64,000 nt of DNA from Guptibacillus hwajinpoensis (GCF_001039475.1 NZ_LELK01000009.1:124001-188000); one strand, 5' to 3'; shown: positions 1 to 8,682, counted from the first letter of the stretch. Notes: generated from the letters alone by a model not told the origin. Made by a program: numbers and translations.

Positions 1-410
1 TGAGCGTTACCTGAAATTTTCTTACCATTAACAAGAAGATCATTTCGTCCACTTAGCTCCGCATTAACGCCCAACTTCCCTAACGCCTTCACCACTGGAT
101 CAGTAAATTTCTTGTAGTTATGAAAGCTATTTCCGTCGTCCTTTGTAATAATGCTAAAGCTCAAGTTACCTTGATCATTATAAACGGCTCCACCACCAGA
201 TAGACGACGAATCACATCCACCTTGTTTTCCCGAATATAACTTGTATCGATCTGTTCAATTGTATTCTGGTTCTTCCCCACAATGACCGTCGGATTCATG
301 GAGTAGAACAATAGATATGTTTCCTCAGGATTAAGTTCCTTCAGAATATATTCTTCAATAGCCAGATTGATCCCGGCATCCATAATGTTTTCATTATCAA
401 TATAAAGCAT
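1..410 (-). CDS. lplJ: Lipoate-protein ligase LplJ (3' end outside window)
   Basis: The enzyme attaches free lipoate, through lipoyl-AMP, to the lipoyl domains of 2-oxoacid dehydrogenase complexes and the glycine cleavage H protein. Reading in from the window edge gives about 136 N-terminal residues, with the family hallmark RRLSGGGAVYND followed by NDLLVNGKKISGNA, as in LplA/LplJ. The start at 410 is set by a strong AGGAGGT ribosome site seven bases upstream. A SigA-type promoter (TTGATT, 17 bp, TAGAAT) lies just ahead. The neighbouring yhfI matches the B. subtilis order yhfI-lplJ. The C-terminal half is cut off by the window, so intactness cannot be judged. Confidence 0.9.
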   Translation of the reverse strand, partial: MLYIDNENIMDAGINLAIEEYILKELNPEETYLLFYSMNPTVIVGKNQNTIEQIDTSYIRENKVDVIRRLSGGGAVYNDQGNLSFSIITKDDGNSFHNYKKFTDPVVKALGKLGVNAELSGRNDLLVNGKKISGNA

Positions 411-438
411 AACGTTACCTCCTGTATGTTCTTCTTCT

Positions 439-467
439 ATTCTAATGAATTGTAGCGGTGGAATCAA
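439..467 (-). promoter_or_regulatory. SigA-type promoter of lplJ
   Basis: On the minus strand TTGATT (462-467) and TAGAAT (439-444) are separated by exactly 17 bp, with 4/6 and 5/6 matches to the SigA consensus. They sit 29 bp before the lplJ start codon. This is a motif match only. Confidence 0.5.
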
Positions 468-580
468 AACCTGATACTTAAGACACACGGACAATAGTAT
501 TAAAAAATGAAAACCCCCCACCCTTTCTCCTCCACTCCCTTACGAATATTGTTAACAAACGTACTTTGAGGAGGAGCAAT

Positions 581-775
581 ATGAAAATTGTTTATTACGA
601 AAAAGGTGAAATCCCAGTAATCGTAGGGGCATCTAACCTAAACTCAAGCCTAACAATCGAACAAATCAAATCCGAAGGCGAAAAAAAATCAAAAGAACTA
701 GCCCGACTACTAGGACGCGAAATCGGATTCCTAATGGACATGAACGGAAAACTAGACTCAACTTTAGGTGAATAA
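581..775 (+). CDS. Small conserved-looking protein, 64 aa, unknown function
   Basis: I do not recognise the family. The ATG at 581 is preceded at 571-576 by a GAGGAG ribosome site, whereas the in-frame TTG at 566 lies upstream of that site and cannot be the start. The product begins MKIVYYEKGEIPVIVG and its middle is rich in charged helix-forming residues; there is no signal peptide or membrane segment. Codon use is unusual: third positions are almost all A or C (CTA leucine, ATC isoleucine, CGA/CGC arginine), unlike the T/A-ending neighbours. A small gene at 56009 shows the same bias. The stop codon is only two bases from the first unit of a tandem repeat array. The position between lplJ and yhfI could correspond to a small yhz-type gene, but I cannot confirm this. 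Confidence 0.65.
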   Translation: MKIVYYEKGEIPVIVGASNLNSSLTIEQIKSEGEKKSKELARLLGREIGFLMDMNGKLDSTLGE

Positions 776-777
776 CG

Positions 778-1690
778 AAAAGCGGAAGTGAGCAGTTAGG
801 GTCGACAAACGCTGGAGGCATTTCATTTAAACACGGTTTTTGTGTTTGAATGAAATGCTGAAGCGATCGAGACCCTGCTCACTGCAGCTAGACCAGAAAA
901 GCGGAGACGAGCGTTCAGAAACGGAGATATTGGAGCTCTTGAATGGGAACACGCTTTTTGTGTTCCTATGAAAGAGTGAAATATCGCAGTTTCTGCGAGT
1001 CGCAGCTAGATCAGAAAAGCGGAAGTGAGCAGTTAGGGTCGACAAGCGCTGGAGGCATTTCATTTAAACACGGTTTTTGTGTTTGAATGAAATGCTGAAG
1101 GGATCGAGACCCTGCTCACTGCAGCTAGACCAGAAAAGCGGAGACGAGCGTTCAGAAACGGAGATATTGGAGCTCTTGAATGGGAACACGCTTTTTGTGT
1201 TCCTATGAAAGAGTGAAATATCGCAGTTTCTGCGAGTCGCAGCTAGATCAGAAAAGCGGAAGTGAGCAGTTAGGGTCGACAAGCGCTGGAGGCATTTCAT
1301 TTAAACACGGTTTTTGTGTTTGAATGAAATGCTGAAGGGATCGAGACCCTGCTCACTGCAGCTAGACCAGAAAAGCGGAGACGAGCGTTCAGAAACGGAG
1401 ATATTGGAGCTCTTGAATGGGAACACGCTTTTTGTGTTCCTATGAAAGAGTGAAATATCGCAGTTTCTGCGAGTCGCAGCTAGACCAGAAAAGCGGAAGA
1501 GCCCGTTTAGGCCCGACAAGCGCTGGAGCCTCTCAAAAAGAACACGCCCTTTGTGTTCATTTTGAGAGGTGAAGCGATCGAGAGGCTGCCCACTGCAGCT
1601 AGATCACGAAAAGCGGAAGTGGGCGTCTAGCCTCGACAAGCGCTGGAGCCCTATAAATTGAACACGTTCTTTGTGTTATAACCAATCTCA
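778..1690. repeat. Tandem array of ~118-bp double-hairpin modules (array 1)
   Basis: Every module opens with AAAAGCGG and closes with GCAGCTAGA(C/T)(C/A). Modules start at 778, 895, 1015, 1132, 1252, 1369, 1489 and 1609. The first six are three near-identical copies of a 237-bp two-module unit (types A and B); the seventh is a different type and the eighth is truncated near 1680. In type A, an outer stem pairs GTGAGCAG..GGGTC with GACCC.TGCTCAC, and an inner stem pairs GCATTTCATT..AAACAC with GTGTTTGAATGAAATGC around a GGTTTTT loop. Arm sequences differ between modules but stay complementary in most. Open frames across the array are an artefact of the 237-bp (multiple of three) period. The array lies between convergent genes, the plus-strand small gene and minus-strand yhfI. 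Confidence 0.9.
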
Positions 1691-1720
1691 AAAGGCCAGA
1701 AGTGATTTTCCCTTCTGGCC
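1690..1720 (-). terminator. Rho-independent terminator of yhfI
   Basis: GGCCAGAAG and CTTCTGGCC form a perfect 9-bp stem with a 9-nt loop. On the minus strand it is followed by TTTT, 11 bp beyond the yhfI stop codon. Confidence 0.75.
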
Positions 1721-1730
1721 TTAATCATGC

Positions 1731-2471
1731 TTATTTTTCCGAATCCCAAACAAGTCCAGTTGAAGCTAGTAATACTTCGCCTTCAAAAATACGTTTCGCA
1801 TCAATTTCTAACTCCATTACATTTCCGAAGTGTGGGAGATGGGTCAGCATCAGTGTTGAGACGTTCGCTTCTTTTGCAATGCTAGCTGCATCTGTGCTAT
1901 TCATATGTCCCATTGCAGATCCATCCATATCACTGTATAGGTTACATTCGGAAATTAGCAAATCAGCTCCGTTTGAAAAGGGTGCAAACTCTTTTTTATA
2001 ACTTGAATCAGCTGTAAATACCATTGAATGATTTCCATCAGTTACTCTCATGGCGTAACACTTTACTGGGTGATTTGTTTCAAGAAAAGTGATTGTAAAT
2101 GGTCCTAATTCAAGTTCATCTTCTTCTTTATAAGGTCTCGCTTCGGTATATGGCTGATGATTCAAACTTTGGAATTCTGCCTCATCGTAAGGATGTGCAT
2201 AAATAGGGAGAACCGGGAGCTCCGATCCTATTTTTGATTGAATAAGCCTTCCGTGATAAAGTACACCCGTATCTGCAATATGATCGGGATGATAGTGACT
2301 AATCAATACACTGTCGAGTTCTTCTACAGGAAGATGATACTGAAGTTGTGATAGCACTCCGCTGCCGCAGTCAATCAACAAATTGTATCCGTTATGCTGT
2401 ACAAGGTATCCTGCACTTGCTTCACCTGCTTTAGGATAACCTCCCCATGGACCAAGCACTGTTACTTTCAT
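1731..2471 (-). CDS. yhfI: YhfI-like metallo-beta-lactamase-fold hydrolase
   Basis: A 246-residue cytoplasmic protein of the metallo-beta-lactamase fold, closest in style to the RNase Z/arylsulfatase-like branch. The metal-binding HxHxDH motif is seen as HYHPDH at residues 59-64; further His/Asp ligands follow (NHP near 135, TADSS near 154, a late THLPHF). The substrate is not known for YhfI. Its ATG overlaps the stop codon of the upstream regulator gene (ATGA), so the two are likely translationally coupled. In B. subtilis yhfI neighbours lplJ as here, which supports the name. A terminator follows. The assignment to the fold is firm; any specific activity would be a guess. Confidence 0.85.
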   Translation of the reverse strand: MKVTVLGPWGGYPKAGEASAGYLVQHNGYNLLIDCGSGVLSQLQYHLPVEELDSVLISHYHPDHIADTGVLYHGRLIQSKIGSELPVLPIYAHPYDEAEFQSLNHQPYTEARPYKEEDELELGPFTITFLETNHPVKCYAMRVTDGNHSMVFTADSSYKKEFAPFSNGADLLISECNLYSDMDGSAMGHMNSTDAASIAKEANVSTLMLTHLPHFGNVMELEIDAKRIFEGEVLLASTGLVWDSEK

Positions 2472-3430
2472 TCTTTTTCACGCTCCTGTTTCTTCTTTTC
2501 CAAAAGGGCTCTAGCCGTATATTGATCTGTTACAAGAATATTGGCATATCCGCCTTGTAAAGCTCCGTAGATTGCTTCTATTTTCTTCGGTCCACCAGCA
2601 GCTAGTATAGATTTCTCTTTTCTTGAAAGCTCTTCAAGATCAATTCCAATTGTGCGGGCATTTAATTCTTTATGAATAACCTTTCCTCTCTCATCAAAAA
2701 AACGAGAGCATATTTCTCCTACTGATTTAGAATGAATCGTATCTAATTCCTGCTCTGATACATACTCAGCTTGTACGATAACAGAATCATTAGTAGGTAT
2801 ACCTACACTAAATAAAGCAATATTCGCATTTCTACCCATGTCTAATACTTTTCGAATATGTCGATCTTCCTCCAAGGTTTGCTTAACAAGGAGATGATCC
2901 ACGATGGCTGGAACAGGTAAAAAGTGACTAGTAGCATGAAACGCTCTACCTAGCATCTGGATGATTTCGTATGCATAGGTGTTCGTTTCGGAATAGCTGA
3001 TGCCACCATTTAACTGAACGACCGATACATTCTTAAGTAGCTTATGACGTAGGTTTTTTCCAACCTCGTTTAGCGTTGTTCCCCATGAAACACCAATCAA
3101 ATCGTTATCCTGTAAAGTTGAATTTAAGTAATCAGCAGCAACTTTTCCAATCTGTTTTTTAACAATACGGTCTTCAAATTGAGGGACAATCGTCACCCTG
3201 GCATCTAACAACCCAAAAGTGTCTGCCAACTCTAAAGCAAGCTTGTTAACATCCTGTGAAGGATCATGAATGGTAATTTCCACAATACCTTCCGCTTTAG
3301 CCTGCTTTAGTAAGCGAGACACAGTTGGTCTAGAAACAGAAAGCTTTTTGGCGATCTCTTGTTGACTATTGTCTAATTGGTAGTACAGACGAGCTGCTTC
3401 AACTACCTTTACAAGTTTATCTTTATCCAT
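2468..3430 (-). CDS. deoR: DeoR/SorC-family sugar-binding transcriptional regulator
   Basis: A 320-residue regulator with an N-terminal helix-turn-helix (QQEIAKKLSVSRPTVSRLLKQ, about residues 23-43) and a C-terminal SorC-type phosphosugar-binding domain containing GVSWGTTL and the conserved stretches VVQLNGG, AGRNANIA-like and AAGGPKK. It resembles B. subtilis DeoR, the deoxyribose-5-phosphate-responsive repressor, along its whole length (SWGTT, NTY, RHI, GDICSRFFD-like, RTIG). No deoxyribonucleoside genes are adjacent; instead it lies downstream of transketolase and overlaps yhfI. The ligand could therefore be another pentose phosphate. The start has an AAAGGTG ribosome site. The family is certain; orthology to DeoR is moderately supported. 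Confidence 0.75.
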   Translation of the reverse strand: MDKDKLVKVVEAARLYYQLDNSQQEIAKKLSVSRPTVSRLLKQAKAEGIVEITIHDPSQDVNKLALELADTFGLLDARVTIVPQFEDRIVKKQIGKVAADYLNSTLQDNDLIGVSWGTTLNEVGKNLRHKLLKNVSVVQLNGGISYSETNTYAYEIIQMLGRAFHATSHFLPVPAIVDHLLVKQTLEEDRHIRKVLDMGRNANIALFSVGIPTNDSVIVQAEYVSEQELDTIHSKSVGEICSRFFDERGKVIHKELNARTIGIDLEELSRKEKSILAAGGPKKIEAIYGALQGGYANILVTDQYTARALLEKKKQEREKE

Positions 3431-3473
3431 AGCAACACCTTTAAATAGTTGATTTCTTTCACATGTTAAGAAA

Positions 3474-3512
3474 GAGGCTTTCAGAAAGACAATTTACGCC
3501 TTCTGAAAGCCC
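3474..3512 (-). terminator. Probable terminator of tkt, upstream of deoR
   Basis: GGCTTTCAGAA and TTCTGAAAGCC form an 11-bp perfect stem around a 14-nt loop; on the minus strand it is followed by TCTTTCTT. It lies between tkt and the regulator, about 45 bp before the regulator start, so it could also act as an attenuator. Confidence 0.55.
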
Positions 3513-3587
3513 CTTACTAAAAAGTGTCATTTACCATAGATAGCGGATTAGAACCTGCTCTTATATGGCAAAGAAAATGTCACTTCT

Positions 3588-5588
3588 TTATCTTGATAGC
3601 ATTGCTTTAACTTTGTTAACTACATTCTCAGGTGTAAATCCAAATTCCTTAATAATTGTATCACCAGGAGCTGATGCACCAAAGCGATCAATTGCAAGGA
3701 TATCACCTTTTTGGCCAACGTACTTATCCCAGCCAAATGATACTCCCATTTCAATACCAAGGCGAGCAGTTACACCTTCTGGCAATACGCTCTCTTTGTA
3801 ATCAGCTGATTGCTTTTCAAAACGATCCCAGCTTGGCATGCTAACAACAGAAGCTGAGATGCCTTCTTTTTCAAGAAGCTCTTGTGCTTCAACAGCAAGC
3901 CCTACTTCAGATCCTGATGCAAGTAGGATTGCTTCAGCATTTTCCCCACCAGCTACTACATAAGCACCACGTTTAACACCCTCGTATGCTTGCTCATGTG
4001 AGTTTGTTACAACCGGCAGGTTCTGACGAGAAAGCACAAGTGCAGTTGGGTGATCGGTTGCTTCAACAGAAAGCTTCCAAGCAGCAGCTGTTTCATTTCC
4101 ATCCGCAGGACGGATCACTGATAGACCAGGCATTGCACGAAGAGATGCAAGCTGTTCAACAGGTTCGTGAGTTGGACCATCTTCTCCTACAGCAACACTA
4201 TCATGAGTAAAGACGTACGTTACTGGCGTACCCATTAAAGCAGATAGTCGAAGTGCAGGACGAAGATAGTCAGAGAATACGAAGAACGTTGCTCCAAAGA
4301 TACGAAGACCTTTATGAAGAGCGATACCGTTCATTGCTGCAGCCATTCCGAATTCACGAACACCGAACCAAATATTGCGTCCACTATAGTCAGCAGGTGA
4401 GAAATCTTTTTCATCTTTTAACATTGTTTTGTTAGAAGAAGCAAGGTCTGCTGAACCACCGAAGATTTGTTTGTTGTTCTTTGCAATCGCATTAAGAACT
4501 TCTCCAGAAGCGGCACGAGAAGCAGTGCTCGTTCCTTTTTCATATGAAGGAATTTCGCTGTCCCAACCTTCAGGAAGCTCATTATTTAATGCAGCTGTTA
4601 ATTGTTTTGCAAGTTCAGGATACTTCTCTTCGTAGCTTGAGAAAAGTTCATTCCATTCTTGTTCTTTCTTACTTCCAGCTTCTTTAAAGTCAGCAAACTG
4701 ACCTTTTACTTCTTCGGGGATATAGAAATCTTCTTCGTAAGACCACTCGTAGTTTTCTTTAACAAGTGAGATCTCATCTTTTCCAAGTGGAGCACCATGA
4801 GAAGTGTTTTTGCCACCTTTATTAGGTGAACCAAAGCCAATTGTTGTTTTAACTTCAATTAATGTTGGTTGCTCTGTGTTGCTTTTTGCTTGTTTAAGCG
4901 CATCAGCAATAGCAGCCATATCGTTGCCATCTTCAACGCGAATAACCTGCCATCCATAAGCTTCATAACGTTGTTGCACGTTCTCTGAGAACGATTGGTC
5001 AAGATCACCATCTAGAGAAATATCGTTTGAATCGTACATCACAATAAGACGTCCGAGCTTCAAGTGCGCAGCAAGTGACGCTGATTCTGATGATACGCCC
5101 TCCATAAGGTCACCATCACCACAAATGCTAAATGTGTAGTGATCGACTACATTAAAGTTATCACGGTTATATGTTGCAGCTAGATGACGTTCAGCCATGG
5201 CCATACCTGTAGCCATTGCAAGTCCCTGTCCAAGTGGTCCAGTCGTTGCGTCAACTCCTGGTGTTTCACCGAATTCAGGATGTCCTGGCGTATTGCTTCC
5301 CCATTGGCGGAATGATTTAAGATCTTCCATTGTTACATCATAACCAAACAAGTGTAGCATGCTGTAAAGAAGAGCCGAGCCGTGTCCAGCAGAAAGGACA
5401 AAACGGTCGCGGTTAAACCAATTTGGATTAGAAGGGTTGTGGTTCATAAACTGACTCCATAGCGTATAAGCCATAGGTGCAGCCCCCATTGGCATACCTG
5501 GGTGTCCTGAGTTAGCTTTCTCAACTGCATCGATAGCTAGCGTACGAATCGTGTTAACAGCAAGTGAATCCATTTGAGTCGTTGTCAT
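3588..5588 (-). CDS. tkt: Transketolase
   Basis: Thiamine-diphosphate enzyme of the non-oxidative pentose phosphate pathway, moving two-carbon units between ketose and aldose phosphates. The 666-residue length matches the family. Visible features are the substrate-binding SGHPG at 27-31, the ThDP/Mg motif GDGDLMEG at 157-164 with its distal Asn in SNDISLDGD, and the C-terminal pyrimidine-binding half with [13 protein letters not shown]. The start is fixed by AAGGAGTG upstream. A hairpin separates it from the downstream DeoR-type regulator; it may be transcribed alone. Nothing unusual is seen in the coding sequence. Confidence 0.97.
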   Translation of the reverse strand: MTTTQMDSLAVNTIRTLAIDAVEKANSGHPGMPMGAAPMAYTLWSQFMNHNPSNPNWFNRDRFVLSAGHGSALLYSMLHLFGYDVTMEDLKSFRQWGSNTPGHPEFGETPGVDATTGPLGQGLAMATGMAMAERHLAATYNRDNFNVVDHYTFSICGDGDLMEGVSSESASLAAHLKLGRLIVMYDSNDISLDGDLDQSFSENVQQRYEAYGWQVIRVEDGNDMAAIADALKQAKSNTEQPTLIEVKTTIGFGSPNKGGKNTSHGAPLGKDEISLVKENYEWSYEEDFYIPEEVKGQFADFKEAGSKKEQEWNELFSSYEEKYPELAKQLTAALNNELPEGWDSEIPSYEKGTSTASRAASGEVLNAIAKNNKQIFGGSADLASSNKTMLKDEKDFSPADYSGRNIWFGVREFGMAAAMNGIALHKGLRIFGATFFVFSDYLRPALRLSALMGTPVTYVFTHDSVAVGEDGPTHEPVEQLASLRAMPGLSVIRPADGNETAAAWKLSVEATDHPTALVLSRQNLPVVTNSHEQAYEGVKRGAYVVAGGENAEAILLASGSEVGLAVEAQELLEKEGISASVVSMPSWDRFEKQSADYKESVLPEGVTARLGIEMGVSFGWDKYVGQKGDILAIDRFGASAPGDTIIKEFGFTPENVVNKVKAMLSR

Positions 5589-5775
5589 ATGTATACACTC
5601 CTTTTTTTATTATGAAATTTAGTAAAATCCAATATGAACAAATGTACATCTGTAATTATACAATACTAGAACAAAAAGAAAAAGGAAACCGATCACATTT
5701 CCTACTATTTTCTTTACCACAGAATTATCTTCCCTCGAAAAGATTCATTCAATCCTTCTATTTTTGAGAAGATGA

Positions 5776-5805
5776 AAAAGCGTGAGCATTTGCTCAAGCT
5801 TTCTC
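5776..5805. terminator. Terminator downstream of the glucosidase gene, before tkt
   Basis: The near-palindrome AAAGC-G-TGAGCA-TT-TGCTCA-A-GCTTT has A-rich and T-rich flanks and can terminate in either direction. It lies just after the glucosidase stop codon. Confidence 0.6.
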
Positions 5806-5819
5806 ACTATCATTAGGTT

Positions 5820-7493
5820 CTATAGTAAATATGCTCTTACTTCATAAGGGCGCATAGTTGAGTGATGATCCAAAGATTTCGGAGCATCTGAATAGTTAGT
5901 AATCAAAATCTCCCCACCGTTAAATTTTTCTGGGAGAGTCATGGGACATGTTTCTTTAGAGAAGTTTGCAGCAAGAAGTAATGTTGTATCGTTGGATGAT
6001 CGTGAATACACAAATAGGTTTTCGTGATTCTCTAATAATAACTGATAATCACCATGAATAATAACAGGGTACTCTTTGCGCATGCGGATTAACTTCTGAT
6101 AGAAATAGAAAACCGAATTTTCATCACTCAATGCCTTCCTAGCATTAAGATCCTGATAATTCTCATTTACTTTAAGCCATGGGGTCCCAGTAGTAAATCC
6201 TGCATTTACTTCATTCGTCCATTGCATCGGCGTTCTCGCGTTATCACGCCCTTTTTTGTGAATGGCTTCAATCACATCTTGTGGGTTCTTCCCCTTTTCA
6301 ATTACTTCTTCCTTATACATGTTCAGAGTCTCAATATCTTCATACTCTTCAATTGAATCGAAATACACATTCGTCATTCCAAGTTCTTGGCCTTGATAGA
6401 TATATGGCGTACCTTGAAGAAAGTGGAGCCATGCAGCTAACATCTTCGCAGATTCCACTCGATACGTGCCATCATCTCCAAAGACAGATACTGAGCGAGG
6501 CTGATCGTGGTTTTCCATATAAAGACTGTTCCAACCTTTACCGTGAAGCTCTGTTTGCCACTTTGAAATAATCCTTTTTAATTCTGTTAGTTTCCATGGT
6601 TGCTGATCCCATTTTCCTCCTGGACCGCTTGTCACATCCATATGTTCAAACTGAAACAGCATATTAACGATCCCAGACTCTTCATTTGTATATCTTTTTC
6701 CATCCTCAGGTGTTGCCATAGGCATCTCACCGACAGTCATGGCATCATAATGTTGAAGGACCTTCTCATTCATTTCTTTCATATAATCCATAAATTTAGG
6801 ACCATTAACAAAATAATCCCCGCCCCATTGGTAACGTTCAGGAGACGTTATTTCTGCATCAGGAAGCTGTGGGTCTTTGGATATTAAATTGATAACATCC
6901 ATTCGAAAGCCATCAACTCCTTTATCAAGCCAGAACGTCATAAGGTCATAAATTTCTTGTCTAAGTTCTTTATTTTCCCAATTCAAGTCAGGCTGCTTAT
7001 TAGAGAAAAGATGTAGAAAATACTCATTGCTCACTTCATCATAATCCCAAGCAGAACCACCAAAGAAAGAACCCCAGTTATTCGGAGGTTGTCCATCTTT
7101 TCCAGGATGCCACATATAATAATCACGATATGGATTGTCCTTAGACTTTCTTGCTTCAGTAAACCAGGCGTGTTCATCAGATGAGTGATTCACTACAAGA
7201 TCCATCACAAGACGGATCCCTCTTTTGTGCATACCGTCTAGCATTTCCTCCCAATCATCCATTGTTCCAAACTCGTCCATAATCGTTCGATAATCACTGA
7301 TGTCATATCCATTATCATCGTTGGGAGATTGATAAACAGGTGACAACCAAACAACATCAATACCAAGCTCTTTTAAATAATCTAGCTTTTCTGTAATGCC
7401 TTTGATATCACCAATTCCATCTCCATTGCTATCATTAAAGCTTCTAGGATAAATTTGATAGACAACGCTTTCTTTCCACCACTGTTCTGCCAT
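5820..7493 (-). CDS. malL: Oligo-1,6-glucosidase / alpha-glucosidase, GH13
   Basis: Cytoplasmic GH13 hydrolase that releases glucose from isomaltose-type and short alpha-glucosides. The 557 residues carry the GH13 regions in order: DLVVNHSS (98-105), GFRMDVI with nucleophile Asp199, VGEMP with acid/base Glu256, and ENHDQPR with Asp330. Val at position 200, directly after the nucleophile, is the residue associated with alpha-1,6 preference in this subfamily, arguing for oligo-1,6-glucosidase rather than a strict maltase. Trehalose-6-phosphate hydrolase is a close alternative, but no tre genes are adjacent. The start has AGGAGGG. Upstream are a good SigA promoter and a cre-like operator just after the -10 box, suggesting carbon-catabolite or LacI-family control. 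No sugar transporter is adjacent. Confidence 0.88.
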   Translation of the reverse strand: MAEQWWKESVVYQIYPRSFNDSNGDGIGDIKGITEKLDYLKELGIDVVWLSPVYQSPNDDNGYDISDYRTIMDEFGTMDDWEEMLDGMHKRGIRLVMDLVVNHSSDEHAWFTEARKSKDNPYRDYYMWHPGKDGQPPNNWGSFFGGSAWDYDEVSNEYFLHLFSNKQPDLNWENKELRQEIYDLMTFWLDKGVDGFRMDVINLISKDPQLPDAEITSPERYQWGGDYFVNGPKFMDYMKEMNEKVLQHYDAMTVGEMPMATPEDGKRYTNEESGIVNMLFQFEHMDVTSGPGGKWDQQPWKLTELKRIISKWQTELHGKGWNSLYMENHDQPRSVSVFGDDGTYRVESAKMLAAWLHFLQGTPYIYQGQELGMTNVYFDSIEEYEDIETLNMYKEEVIEKGKNPQDVIEAIHKKGRDNARTPMQWTNEVNAGFTTGTPWLKVNENYQDLNARKALSDENSVFYFYQKLIRMRKEYPVIIHGDYQLLLENHENLFVYSRSSNDTTLLLAANFSKETCPMTLPEKFNGGEILITNYSDAPKSLDHHSTMRPYEVRAYLL

Positions 7494-7539
7494 CTTGTTC
7501 CCTCCTGATTTCTAACTGTGAAAGACTAGTCAATTCATG

Positions 7540-7553
7540 TGCAAACGTTTTCG
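7540..7553 (-). promoter_or_regulatory. cre-like / LacI-family operator at the malL promoter
   Basis: TGCAAACGTTTTCG matches the CcpA consensus TGNAANCGNTNNCA at all but the last fixed base, and the reverse strand matches equally well. It begins about 6 bp downstream of the -10 box, where a bound repressor would block transcription. A dedicated LacI-family regulator such as MalR is an alternative binder. Confidence 0.6.
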
Positions 7554-7559
7554 CTAATC

Positions 7560-7588
7560 ATTATAATAAAGTTCATCGTCTACTACAA
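7560..7588 (-). promoter_or_regulatory. SigA promoter of malL
   Basis: TTGTAG (7583-7588) and a perfect TATAAT (7560-7565) on the minus strand are spaced by 17 bp. They lie about 70 bp before the malL start codon. Confidence 0.65.
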
Positions 7589-7600
7589 CTCTTACTAAAT

Positions 7601-7763
7601 GACTCTTTCCTAAAAGATTGTTGCTTTTGATACAAATATTGAAAAAAACTACACTTAGTGAATGGAGCGGAAGGAGGCTCAAGTTTCCCGCCCCGCGGAA
7701 AGCGAGCATCCTGAAGCGGAAATTAACCCACGCTTATAGCAAAATGCATACGAAAAGAGCATA
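7601..7763. repeat. MITE-like palindromic element, internally deleted copy
   Basis: The ends GACTCTTTCCTAAAAG and CGAAAAGAGC are imperfect inverted repeats. The interior holds the family core (GCCCCGCGGAAAGCGAGCATCC) but lacks the left part of the fold present in the copies at 8683 and 43224. It sits between the malL promoter and the upstream region of the ABC ATPase gene. There is no coding capacity. Confidence 0.75.
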
Positions 7764-7911
7764 CTAAATCGAATGAAACTGCATAACAAGACCTGATCTT
7801 TTTTAAATGCGTCATTACTTGTTATACTATAGTAAATCTAAAATAGCGTTTAATTCTACTAGTTGCTAGTTAAAAACAAGGAAGCTTTCTCGGAGGGAGA
7901 TCATAACAGCC

Positions 7912-8640
7912 ATGAGCATCATTCAAGTTAAAGATCTAAAAAAATCATTCGGAGACTTAGAAGTATTGAAAAGCATTAATACAGATGTTAAGGAGAAAGA
8001 AGTTGTCTGCGTGGTCGGACCTTCAGGGTCAGGAAAAAGTACGTTTCTCCGCTGTTTGAATAAATTAGAAGAAATTACAGGTGGAAGTGTTATCGTAAAT
8101 GGGTACGATATTTCAGACCCAAAAACGAATATTAATAAAGTGAGACAAGATGTGGGCATGGTTTTTCAACACTTTAACCTTTTCCCACATAAAACAGTGC
8201 TTCAAAACATTACATTAGCTCCCTTGAAAGTTAAAGGAGAAAACAAAGATAACTCTACGAAAAAAGCACTTGATCTTCTTGAAAAAGTTGGTCTTAAAGA
8301 CAAGTCTGAAAGCTATCCTGGTGAGCTATCAGGAGGTCAGAAGCAGCGTGTCGCTATTGCACGTGCACTCGCAATGGAACCAAGCGTTATGCTCTTCGAT
8401 GAGCCTACTTCCGCACTCGATCCAGAAATGATTGGAGAGGTGCTTGAAGTTATGAAACAACTTGCCAAAGAGGGTATGACGATGGTTGTTGTAACTCATG
8501 AGATGGGATTTGCTCGTGAAGTTGGTGATCGGGTCATTTTTATGGACGGCGGTTATATTGTTGAAGAAAACGTGCCTAACGAACTTTTCTCTAACCCTCA
8601 GAACGAGCGTACCAAAGCATTCTTAAGTAAAATTCTATAA
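7912..8640 (+). CDS. Amino-acid-type ABC transporter ATP-binding protein, orphan
   Basis: A 242-residue ABC ATPase of the polar amino acid (GlnQ/HisP) group, energising uptake of an amino acid through partner permease and binding proteins. Walker A is GPSGSGKST (about 38-46), the signature [16 protein letters not shown], and Walker [16 protein letters not shown]. No permease or solute-binding gene lies on either side: upstream is a repeat and malL, and a terminator follows 4 bp after the stop codon. It must therefore act with components encoded elsewhere, or be a remnant of a former operon. The GGAGGGAG ribosome site is somewhat distant (12 nt) from the ATG. Confidence 0.9.
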   Translation: MSIIQVKDLKKSFGDLEVLKSINTDVKEKEVVCVVGPSGSGKSTFLRCLNKLEEITGGSVIVNGYDISDPKTNINKVRQDVGMVFQHFNLFPHKTVLQNITLAPLKVKGENKDNSTKKALDLLEKVGLKDKSESYPGELSGGQKQRVAIARALAMEPSVMLFDEPTSALDPEMIGEVLEVMKQLAKEGMTMVVVTHEMGFAREVGDRVIFMDGGYIVEENVPNELFSNPQNERTKAFLSKIL

Positions 8641-8644
8641 AAAA

Positions 8645-8680
8645 GCGTGCAGGATCGATCTAATCCTGCACGCTTTTTTA
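8645..8680 (+). terminator. Rho-independent terminator of the ABC ATPase gene
   Basis: GCGTGCAGGAT and ATCCTGCACGC form a perfect 11-bp stem, 7-nt loop, then T6. Confidence 0.92.
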
Positions 8681-8682
8681 TA

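Noticed and set aside
827-1519. Three near-identical open frames of 72-78 codons on the minus strand in array 1
   Set aside because: They exist because the 237-bp repeat period is a multiple of three and lacks stops in that frame. They have no ribosome sites, and the pairing pattern of the repeat explains the sequence better.
778-1690. CRISPR array
   Set aside because: Units of about 118 bp are joined head to tail with no unique spacers, and no cas genes are near.
3656-4635. Several plus-strand open frames of 60-78 codons inside tkt
   Set aside because: They are antisense to an intact, strongly conserved transketolase and lack ribosome sites.
5564-5767. Plus-strand frame of 67 codons in the tkt upstream region
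   Set aside because: It begins inside tkt, has no ribosome site and an atypical composition; the region is better read as the tkt promoter.
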